Source: Acidobacteriota bacterium | GTDB taxonomy: Bacteria > Acidobacteriota > Terriglobia > Bryobacterales > UBA6623 | Assembly (NCBI GenBank): GCA_027624045.1 | Contig: JAQBUE010000006.1 | Location: 1-57,552, forward strand | Direction of reading: 5' to 3' | Length of the DNA stretch: 57,552 bases | Shown here: positions 37,161 to 44,163 of the stretch, one piece after another | How the letters are laid out: each line of letters starts with the position of its first letter | Position numbering within the stretch: position 1 is the stretch's first letter | Position numbers and translations under genes: made by a program | The notes under the pieces: model-generated | What the model was told of the DNA's origin: nothing | What the model saw: only the letters and a program-made list of their open reading frames with translations | Database searches by the model: none

Positions 37161-37979
37161 ATGAAGAATAAGAAGCTGCTTGCAGTGAACATCTTGCTCG
37201 GTGTGCTCGTCGTGGCCGCGGCCTTTGGTTTGTACTCGCGCATCGAAGCAGCCAACCAGCGCTACTCGATCTTGACGCCCGGCGGCCCCGCCAAGGAGAT
37301 TCCCGACTATCTTGCTCCCGCCGCGCCGCGCCGCGTGCGTGCCGGCGACCATCTCCCGATCGTTGAGCGGACTCTTTTTTCTGCCGACCGCAATCCGATC
37401 ATCGAAGTCATTGCGGAAGCTCCTCCGCCGCCAGACCCGCGGCCGCCTCTGCCGCGCTTGGCCGGCATTATGGAACTCGGCAAGGGCCCTATCGCCCTGA
37501 TGTCGGTCGATCTGGAATCCACCGCGGGCCCGATCCAAGTCGGCGAGAAGATTGGCGAGTTCACCTTTCTCGGTACCGAGGGTGAGAAGGTCCTGTTGCA
37601 GTGGAAGGACGAGAAGTTCGCCGCCACTCCCGGCGAGCTGCTCGGCTCATCCGGTGGAGGCAACAAACGGGCCACCGTCGCCGGCACCCGAAACGAAGGC
37701 CGCTCACGAGGGCCTGACAAAGGCGTTCTGGCGCGCCAGGAAGCTGCTGTGTCACGCGGTGGCTCAGCCGCGGCGCCACCGGCCGCAGCCAAACCAGCGC
37801 AAGCATCCATCCGGCAATCCAGTAACGAACCTCGCGTCGGCGCCGACCAAGGCGGGGGCCGCTTTCGCGCCTATCCGACAGATAAGTCACCGGATGGGAC
37901 TCGCCATCAAGGTTTTGTGAAGCGCTCGCAGCCGACGCCGTTCGGAACTAAGTCGTGGTGGGAAAAGGAGCAGAAATGA
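37161..37979 (+). CDS. gspC: GspC/PilP-like protein with PFG-Trp tail
   Basis: Bitopic protein of 272 aa with a transmembrane helix (LLAVNILLGVLVVAAAFGLY). A periplasmic homology-region domain spans about residues 65-170 (VERTLFSADRNPII, LPRLAGIMELGKGPIALMSV, VGEKIGEFTFLGTEGEKVLL). This is the GspC/PilP beta-fold that contacts the N-domains of the secretin. A disordered Gly/Ala/Arg-rich segment of about 80 residues follows, ending in the aromatic motif TPFGTKSWWEKEQK at 259-272. A similar PFG...W motif occurs in the next gene. The ATG at 37161 lies 7 bp after gspM and the TGA overlaps the next ATG (ATGA). Confidence 0.77.
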   Translation: MKNKKLLAVNILLGVLVVAAAFGLYSRIEAANQRYSILTPGGPAKEIPDYLAPAAPRRVRAGDHLPIVERTLFSADRNPIIEVIAEAPPPPDPRPPLPRLAGIMELGKGPIALMSVDLESTAGPIQVGEKIGEFTFLGTEGEKVLLQWKDEKFAATPGELLGSSGGGNKRATVAGTRNEGRSRGPDKGVLARQEAAVSRGGSAAAPPAAAKPAQASIRQSSNEPRVGADQGGGRFRAYPTDKSPDGTRHQGFVKRSQPTPFGTKSWWEKEQK

Positions 37980-38479
37980 ACGCTTTGAATAGTCGTTGGA
38001 GTCTTGCCGCCGCCGTGCTCGTCGCGATGATTGCCGTCTCGACGCCCCTTGCGGCCGCCCAGAAGGGACCAAGCCGCACCAAGATGCCGCCCCTTTCCGC
38101 CGAGCAGCAAGCCGCGTCAAAGGACAAAGCAAAGCAGGTGCCAAAGAAGGAGACTCAGCGGACGCCTTTTGGAGAAACGAAACGCGTGCCTACGACCGCT
38201 GACACGGCCCCCGCTGCCGCCACGAGCCCCTACATCGAAGTCGAAGAAAAGGGAGACACCATCGTCTTCCAACGCCGCTCTCCCTTTGGCCTCCAAACGT
38301 GGCGCAAGAAGCGCTCCGAGTTGACGCCCGAGGACGAAGAGATGTTGCGCGCTCATCAAGCCAAGCAGTCGGCTGATTCAGCCCCTGATTCAGCGAAGCT
38401 CAAGACCAAACCAGCCGCGCCCGAGGCGGCGCCCGGTGGGGCGCAAAATGCTGCCGGCCAAGATCGAGAGAAACGGTGA
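37976..38479 (+). CDS. Small exported protein of unknown function in the secretion operon
   Basis: A 167-residue exported protein, not recognised. A signal peptide (AAAVLVAMIAVSTPLAAAQ) precedes a Lys/Gln/Ala-rich disordered part. Two PFG motifs follow: TPFGETK at 63-69 and, after a short beta segment (YIEVEEKGDTIVFQRR), SPFGLQTWRKKRSELTPEDE at 102-121. The latter resembles the C-terminus of the GspC-like neighbour. The tail is Ala/Pro-rich. It has an excellent ribosome site (AAGGAG, five bases) and an ATGA overlap with gspC, and sits directly before the secretin. A pilotin-like or adapter role between the inner-membrane complex and secretin is an inference only; there is no lipobox. Confidence 0.72.
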   Translation: MNALNSRWSLAAAVLVAMIAVSTPLAAAQKGPSRTKMPPLSAEQQAASKDKAKQVPKKETQRTPFGETKRVPTTADTAPAAATSPYIEVEEKGDTIVFQRRSPFGLQTWRKKRSELTPEDEEMLRAHQAKQSADSAPDSAKLKTKPAAPEAAPGGAQNAAGQDREKR

Positions 38480-38497
38480 TTCGAACCAAGGAATATC

Positions 38498-40969
38498 ATG
38501 CTTAAAGCCATTATTTTTTTCCTGCTGATCCCGCTACTCGTGTTTGGCCAGCAGCCACAGCAAACTCCTGCTGATCCGGCGCAGCCGCAACAGCAGCAAG
38601 CCGACCCCAACGCCGCCCCGCAAGAGGCGCCGCAAGCCGACCCCGACGCCCAGGCTCAGCAGCCCGAGGCCGACCCCGCGCAGCCTGAAGCCAACCCCGC
38701 GCAGCCCGAGACCAACCCTGCGCAGCCGCGGGCGCAACCCACCGATCCCCAAGCCCCGGCTCCTACTCCGCCCGCCGACGCCGCACCCGCGCCGCAAGCG
38801 CCTCAGCGGCCGGCCGGGCCGGCGCCCGAACTCGAAACAAACGGCTCTGACCGCGTTAACTTCAGAAATTTGCGTGAGGCCAATCTGCTTGAGGTCGTCG
38901 ATCTCATCGCAAGCACCCTCAGCATGAACTACATCCTCGACCCGGAGCTGCGTGGCGGGACGGTGTCGATCAACACCTACGGTCAGTTGACCAGAGGCGA
39001 CCTGTTCCCGCTGCTCGAAACCATTCTCCGCATGCACGGCGCGGCCGCCGTCAAGGTCGGTGAGTTCTACCGCATCTCCCCTACCAGCGAAATCCCGCGC
39101 TTGCCCATCTCGCCGACAACCGACCCCGACGCGAAGATCCCTGACGACGAACGGATGCTGTTGAACGTCATCCGTTTCCGCTACACAACCGCGGCGGATA
39201 TCGCCACCGTGCTTGAGCCATTCCTCGGCCCCGGCGCTGTCGTGCAAGTGGTCGAGCAGGCGAATCTGCTCCTCATCCTCGACAACAGCCGCAATATGCG
39301 CCGCACGATGGAGCTAGTCGGGCTCTTCGATACCGCCGAGATGACGTCCCAGCGCATGAGGCTCTTCCCCGTCAAGAACAGTCTCGCTTCGAGTCTGGCG
39401 GCCGAGCTTTCGCGTGTGTTCGCCGCTTTCTCGTTCTCGGAGACCAACGCCGGCATCCAGTTCGTTCCGATCGAGAGAATCAGCTCCATCCTTGTTGTCA
39501 CCGGCAATCCCTCGGCTTTCGAGGAGGTCGAGGAATGGATCACGAAACTCGATCTGCCAGCCACCGTCGGCGGAATACAGACCTTTGTCTATCGCGTTCA
39601 GTATGGGTTGGCGACCCAACTGTCGCAGACCCTGATGATGCTGTATAGCCCCGTGGGCTACGGCGGCGGCTACGGCGGCTACGGCGGCGGCTACGGCGGC
39701 GGCGGCTACGGCGGAGGCGGCTACGGCGGAGGCGGCTACGGCGGAGGCGGCTATGGTGGAGGCGGCTACGGCGGTGGCGGCTACGGCGGCGGTGGCGGTG
39801 GCGGTGGCTACGGCGGTGGTCGCGGTGGCGGCTACGGTGGCGGCCGCGGAGGAAGCTATGGCGGAGGTGGCGGCTATGGCGGAGGCGGATATGGAGGAGG
39901 AGGCGGCGGCGGCGGCTTCATTCAGCTTCCCATGGGGATGGCGCCCGGGATGCCTATGGTCGCCCCTCGCCCTGACGCCTTAGGTGTCCAGCAGCCTCAG
40001 GCCGGCGTCACCGACCAAACCGGCCAGCTCCTCGGAAATACGCCCGTCGACGCTCTCGCGCAGGCCTACGCCAACGCCATTCGGATCGTTCCCGATGAGG
40101 TAAATAATGTCATTCTCGTGCAGGCCACCCAGCAGGAGTGGGAGGTTGTCCACAAGACTCTTCAGCAATTGGACTTTCCCCCTCGTCAGGTCCTCATCGA
40201 CGCGAAAATCTACGAAGTGTCGCTCGTGGGCGCGTTCTCAGCCGGTGTTTCCGCTACGCTCGAACAGAGGGGTAGTGGTACGGGCACACGCCAGCTGACC
40301 GGCGGTTTCAACACCGGCGGGGCTGTCAATCTTTCCCTCGGGGCCCTTGTTGGCGGCACGCGCGAGTTGGCGGCCCTTCTCAATGCCAGCCAATCCGACG
40401 GCCGCACCCGCATCATCTCGGCTCCGTCAGTGATCGCGACCGACAATATGACGGCATCGATTACCGTTGGCACCTCCGTGCCCACCTTGTCGTCGCAGGC
40501 ACTAGCGGCCGGCGCGCAGCAGAACGGCTCGTCACTCTTCACGAATACGATTTCGAATGTGCAGACCGGCGTCACTCTCTCGATCACGCCGCGCATCAAC
40601 GCCTCGGGAATCGTCACGCTTGCGATCGAGCAGGAGGTCAGTTCAGCCCTGCCGGTCAGCGGAGCCATCGGTTCGCCCAGCATCGAACGCCGTAACGTCA
40701 GTACGCAGATCACGATGGCCGACGGCGATACAGTTGCAATCGGTGGCATCATGACTCAAAACGACCTCTTCGGGCGCAGCCGCGTGCCCGTGCTCGGCAA
40801 GATCCCCTTCATCGGGGGCCTGTTCGGTTCAACCAGTGCGTCGAAGAATAGAACCGAATTAATCATCCTCATTACGCCGCGCGTTATTTACGACGAAAAC
40901 GAGCTGGTCTCCATGAGCGAAGAACTCAAGACCCGCCTGCGCGGCGTTCACCGGTTGATGCGCGACTAG
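38498..40969 (+). CDS. gspD: Type II secretion-like secretin with Gly/Tyr-rich insertion
   Basis: Outer-membrane secretin of 823 aa. After the signal peptide (MLKAIIFFLLIPLLVFG) comes a Pro/Ala/Gln-rich linker (18-110, repeats of QPEADPA type). N1-like (about 113-185) and two further N-domains (about 205-350) follow. The N3 domain near 355-550 is interrupted at 387-473 by an 87-residue Gly/Tyr tract. The secretin core (about 555-800) includes RQVLIDAKIYEVSL, TRIISAPSVIATDN, VQTGVTLSITPRI, VPVLGKIPFIGGLFGS and TELIILITPRVI. It is the last gene of the operon; no pilotin S-domain is obvious at the short C-terminal tail. Homologues normally form a 12-15-mer channel. Confidence 0.93.
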   Translation: MLKAIIFFLLIPLLVFGQQPQQTPADPAQPQQQQADPNAAPQEAPQADPDAQAQQPEADPAQPEANPAQPETNPAQPRAQPTDPQAPAPTPPADAAPAPQAPQRPAGPAPELETNGSDRVNFRNLREANLLEVVDLIASTLSMNYILDPELRGGTVSINTYGQLTRGDLFPLLETILRMHGAAAVKVGEFYRISPTSEIPRLPISPTTDPDAKIPDDERMLLNVIRFRYTTAADIATVLEPFLGPGAVVQVVEQANLLLILDNSRNMRRTMELVGLFDTAEMTSQRMRLFPVKNSLASSLAAELSRVFAAFSFSETNAGIQFVPIERISSILVVTGNPSAFEEVEEWITKLDLPATVGGIQTFVYRVQYGLATQLSQTLMMLYSPVGYGGGYGGYGGGYGGGGYGGGGYGGGGYGGGGYGGGGYGGGGYGGGGGGGGYGGGRGGGYGGGRGGSYGGGGGYGGGGYGGGGGGGGFIQLPMGMAPGMPMVAPRPDALGVQQPQAGVTDQTGQLLGNTPVDALAQAYANAIRIVPDEVNNVILVQATQQEWEVVHKTLQQLDFPPRQVLIDAKIYEVSLVGAFSAGVSATLEQRGSGTGTRQLTGGFNTGGAVNLSLGALVGGTRELAALLNASQSDGRTRIISAPSVIATDNMTASITVGTSVPTLSSQALAAGAQQNGSSLFTNTISNVQTGVTLSITPRINASGIVTLAIEQEVSSALPVSGAIGSPSIERRNVSTQITMADGDTVAIGGIMTQNDLFGRSRVPVLGKIPFIGGLFGSTSASKNRTELIILITPRVIYDENELVSMSEELKTRLRGVHRLMRD
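39656..39916 (+). repeat. Gly/Tyr-rich coding microrepeat inside the secretin gene
   Basis: Eighty-seven codons made almost entirely of Gly (GGC/GGT/GGA) with Tyr, arranged as YGGGG and YGGG units, plus a few Arg and Ser near the end. At DNA level the commonest unit is a 15-mer built on GGCTACGGCGGAGGC with third-position variation. All units are multiples of three, so the frame is kept, which indicates selection for translation. It sits in the N3 domain where family members have a variable loop. Confidence 0.9.
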
Positions 40970-41579
40970 CCTGAAACACGTCAGGTTCCAAATTGAGTTA
41001 CAGGCGGACCACTCCGGTTGCGCCCTCGGCTAGAAGATCTGCGCTGCCGCCGAGCCCGCGTCGGACTACGCGAGACCCGTAGTGACGACCTCGGCCTGAG
41101 GTTTGCGGCCTTTGACCTTTGCCTCTACTGATCCTCGCCGTCGGCCCCAAAATCTGTGCAACACCGTTTTCCGCTCCCAGCCAGCGTTTGAGTCACAAGT
41201 CAAGAGCATTTTTATCTCCCAATAAATCAACAATATCCATACCAGAACCCCTCGCAGGCCGCCCGACGTGGGTTACAACAGTACTAGAGGTCAACAGGCG
41301 GAACGATAGTTCGCCCACATTGCGAAATGATGCAAAATGATGCATTGTGTGGCACGGGGTCGCCACCGACCAAACCGAGCCGTGACCGTAGCCCCATCAC
41401 AAGCCAAAGAACCGGCACGTCCGCAAGGGCGAACAACCAACGCCCAAGCAGTAAGCGCCAAACTCAAAGGTCCCAACAAACGCTTGTTTTTGCCAAACGA
41501 ACTGTCCCGGCTCAATCCCCAGTGACCCGAGTGCGTTGCGGGTGCTGGAAGATCAAGTCGGAAGCATTGCGGTTTCAGG
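40970..41579. other. 610-bp region without a recognisable gene
   Basis: The gap lies between the secretin stop and the convergent TM2 gene. Part of it (about 41200-41250) is clearly more AT-rich than the surroundings. Short ORFs occur on both strands, including a 47-codon minus-strand frame (41066-41209) behind a GGGAGATAAAA sequence, but none shows recognisable protein character. A small tandem ATGATGCAAA-type repeat is at 41326-41344. I see no tRNA, inverted repeat ends of an insertion sequence, or clear terminator; it may be decayed sequence. Confidence 0.5.
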
Positions 41580-42032
41580 TTAGCCTGGCTTGGCTTCCGA
41601 CCAGCGCAGCACGCGCCGTCCCTCGCTGTCCCGGAATTCCCCGGTCGCGATCAGGATCAGGTCGACAATCTGGCCCACCCCGAGGAAGCCTAGCGTGACG
41701 AGCCAAAGCAAGCCCGTCCCTATCTTGCCAACGTAGAAACGGTGCAGCCCCAGGAATCCCAGTATCAGGCACAGCAGCAAGGCCGCAAGCCGGTTGAGAT
41801 CCGACGGATTTGGGTCGACGAGCCGGGGCGTTGCCGGAGCGGGAGAAATGCGTCCGTCCCAGCCACAGGCGTGGCAAAACAGATCGCCACGGTTCATGGT
41901 CGCTCCGCACACTACGCAGAAAACAGGCTTCGGCCCCGCCTCCTGTTCCGCTGCCGCTGGAGTTGAGCTGTCAGCCGCCGGCGCTTCTTCCGGACCGGAC
42001 GCGAGGGCTGCCGGCAGTTTCTCGTCGCTCAT
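41580..42032 (-). CDS. Zinc-ribbon TM2-domain membrane protein
   Basis: Membrane protein of about 150 aa. An Ala/Pro/Glu-rich N-terminus leads to a zinc ribbon with two CxxC pairs (FCVVCGATMNRGDLFCHACG). The TM2 domain follows: hydrophobic hairpin LLLCLILGFLGLHRFYVGKI, then GLLWLVTLGFLGVGQIVDLI, with the conserved D and GxHRFYxG motif. TM2 proteins are of unknown general function. An ATG two codons upstream (42038) is closer to an AGAGG ribosome site and may be used instead. It is 87 bp downstream of the secretin-like gene on the same strand and probably shares its transcript. Confidence 0.85.
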   Translation of the reverse strand: MSDEKLPAALASGPEEAPAADSSTPAAAEQEAGPKPVFCVVCGATMNRGDLFCHACGWDGRISPAPATPRLVDPNPSDLNRLAALLLCLILGFLGLHRFYVGKIGTGLLWLVTLGFLGVGQIVDLILIATGEFRDSEGRRVLRWSEAKPG

Positions 42033-42119
42033 CGTCATCAACCTCTGCCCAAAAGTACGCATCGCGGACCGCAATGTTCCCCCAAACGTAACGCCAGGCC
42101 AGGGGTGTATACCTGCGGG

Positions 42120-43760
42120 CTAAATCGCCGGAAGTGGTCTTTGCTCGGGGCCCACGCGCAGGGTGAGTGAGGGCTCCATCTCGCCCGCGGGCAAGCGGAC
42201 GACACGAGGCCGGATGGCGATGATCAAGTCGTCTTTGCTGGTGCGCATGAAGTGGTTCTGAAGCAGGTTGCCAAGCCAAGGAATGCGGCTGAGGAACTCC
42301 GCTCCTCCGCGGGTGTGCGTCTTCTCAAGAACGGCGAGTCCCGAGATGAGCGCCACCTCTCCGCTCCGCAAGCGGACCGACGTATGCATCGTGCGGTTCG
42401 ACAGGATGGGGATGTCATTGACGGCGACGCCCGTCAACTCTTTGACTTCGAGCTTGATCTCAAGCGAGACTTCCCGGCCGCTGTGGATGCGAGGCGTCAT
42501 CTCGAAGCTGAGGCCGAGGTCTTCGAAAGTGAACGAGGGGAACGGCTCGCGGAAAGTGCCATCCGCGATGGAGTCATCAATGGCGTCTGTCGACAGAGGT
42601 GCCGAGAAGCGGGCGTTGATGATGGGGAAGCGCTCGCCGACGAGGAAGCTGGCCGGCATGCCGTCGGTGGAGCGAACGGAAAAGCCGGTGAAGACCTTTC
42701 CGGTCGATTTCATCTGCTGCGCGATGAGTGAAGCACTGGCGACGGCGATGCCGAAGACGGTCTTACCGCCGCCGATCCCGAGCAAGGGCACGGCTGAATT
42801 GCTAGTGGGCGCCACGGCGTTCAGAATCGTGCTGAAATTCGTGATCGCGAAGGAAGTCGGGATCGTGATGCCGGCGGTGGTTTCCGATGAATCCGCGAGT
42901 GTGATCAGATCCACATCGACGACAACTTCCGCCCGGGGATAGGCAAGGTGCCGGTAAAGAGCGTCGGCGAGTTGCACGTTCCGCACCGTGTCACGCACCA
43001 AAACCTGTTGCCGCACCGAATCGACGAACAGGCGTTTGATGTCGAGCGTTTGTTGCACGGCCTTGGCGATCTCGTCCGCATCCTGCGCGTTCATCGGTTC
43101 AGTGATCGGGATCACCGCGGTGGCGACCGGTTCAAGCTGATTGCGGTTTTCCTGAGTATCTTCAGCGACCAGAAATAGCCCGGAGTGAATCGGGACGACC
43201 ATGGTGCCGCTCACGTCGATCAGGGCAAGAATCGCCTCCCGGAAGCTGACGTCGTCGAGTTCGAAACGGATTTCATCATCTCCACGGAATTCCAGATCGA
43301 AGGCGACATTGAGGCCGAAGACCTCGGCCACCTGCTCGTAAACCTCGCGCATCGAACCGCGCAGGCGGAAACTCGATGTCTGGTCTTTTGGTTGGAGTTC
43401 AACGGGCGGTTTCAGGCGCCGAGCCGGTTTGGTTGGAAAGACGGAAAGGGCTTCATCACCCGTCGTCGGTTTGGCGAAGAATGGGCTGGCTGGATCAAGC
43501 TGCCGCGCGGCGCCGAGGTTGCCAAAGGCCGCCAGCGTTTGTGCGGCCCGCGAACGAACCGCCTCGGCGGCCTCGACGAATTTTCGGCTCGACGGCTCGT
43601 GCGCCCGCGCCTGCATGTAGAGCAGGAAGGCCGAAACCTCATCGCCTTCCTTTTCGGCCTGGCGGGCGCGCTCAAAGAACTCGTCCGCCTCGGCGGCCTG
43701 GCAGGGCAGCACAAGCGCCAACACGAGCAGACACACCCATCCGGCACGAGCGAGGCTCAC
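42120..43760 (-). CDS. Second, divergent secretin-family protein
   Basis: Secretin-like outer-membrane protein of about 546 aa. A signal peptide (GWVCLLVLALVLPCQAAEA) precedes a short TPR-like helical segment (EFFERARQAEKEGDEVSAFL). An STN/N-domain (about 120-200; MREVYEQVAEVFGLNVAFDL) and a second N-domain (ITEPMNAQDADEIAKAVQQT) follow. The secretin core shows GLSFEMTPRIHSGREVSLEI, LRSGEVALISGL, LSRIPWLGNL and DDLIIAIRPRVV. It is distinct from the operon's gspD. No ATG lies near the signal peptide; the GTG at 43760 is the best fit although it lacks a ribosome site, and the frame is open up to 44189. No pseudopilin or ATPase genes adjoin it. Confidence 0.82.
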   Translation of the reverse strand: MSLARAGWVCLLVLALVLPCQAAEADEFFERARQAEKEGDEVSAFLLYMQARAHEPSSRKFVEAAEAVRSRAAQTLAAFGNLGAARQLDPASPFFAKPTTGDEALSVFPTKPARRLKPPVELQPKDQTSSFRLRGSMREVYEQVAEVFGLNVAFDLEFRGDDEIRFELDDVSFREAILALIDVSGTMVVPIHSGLFLVAEDTQENRNQLEPVATAVIPITEPMNAQDADEIAKAVQQTLDIKRLFVDSVRQQVLVRDTVRNVQLADALYRHLAYPRAEVVVDVDLITLADSSETTAGITIPTSFAITNFSTILNAVAPTSNSAVPLLGIGGGKTVFGIAVASASLIAQQMKSTGKVFTGFSVRSTDGMPASFLVGERFPIINARFSAPLSTDAIDDSIADGTFREPFPSFTFEDLGLSFEMTPRIHSGREVSLEIKLEVKELTGVAVNDIPILSNRTMHTSVRLRSGEVALISGLAVLEKTHTRGGAEFLSRIPWLGNLLQNHFMRTSKDDLIIAIRPRVVRLPAGEMEPSLTLRVGPEQRPLPAI

Positions 43761-44163
43761 GTAGGGTCTGACGGCCGGCGAATGCCCGCCGTGCAGCCGA
43801 AATGGGTCGCTGTCGCCCGCCGGAAGGTATGTGGCATGCGAAATTCCGACGCCTAGCGCTGTGTCAGCCGTCTCAACGCGAGAACGCTGTAGACCCGATC
43901 CCGGTAAGGAGACGTGACCGTGTACGCCCCGGGAATCGAGTCGAGGTATCAGCGTAAAGGAGTACCCCCCAACGCCGCCAAGCCGATCAACCAGATCAGT
44001 GGAGTGAAACCGTGCAAGGGGCGGAGAGCGAAATCTTCGCGATGCGCGCTGGGCGCTGACGCCGGCGTTGAACGGGTAATCACTCTGGGACGGACAAACT
44101 CCCCAGCTTACGACAAGAGCTGGCCGGGGGTTTTCAGCAGCAACCGCCATTCGCTGCGGCGCT
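43761..44163. other. 403-bp spacer upstream of the second secretin gene
   Basis: No recognised gene. The minus-strand frame of the secretin stays open through most of it, but the predicted peptide (rich in Arg, His, Ser, Gly) lacks any domain and lies before the signal peptide, so it is treated as leader or promoter DNA. A six-base stem (44103-44108 with 44118-44123) is followed on the plus strand by GGGGGTTTT; no plus-strand gene ends here, so it is not called a terminator. Confidence 0.4.

Noticed and set aside
39656..39916. Dense short repeats considered as a CRISPR or minisatellite array.
   Set aside because: Repeats are contiguous without unique spacers, all in multiples of three, and lie inside a secretin reading frame.
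41066..41209. 47-codon minus-strand ORF with a good-looking ribosome site.
   Set aside because: Its translation is basic and low in structure, with no family resemblance; a single sequence cannot support it as a gene.
44103..44127. Stem followed by G/T-rich tract resembling an intrinsic terminator on the plus strand.
   Set aside because: No plus-strand gene ends there and the stem is only six base pairs.
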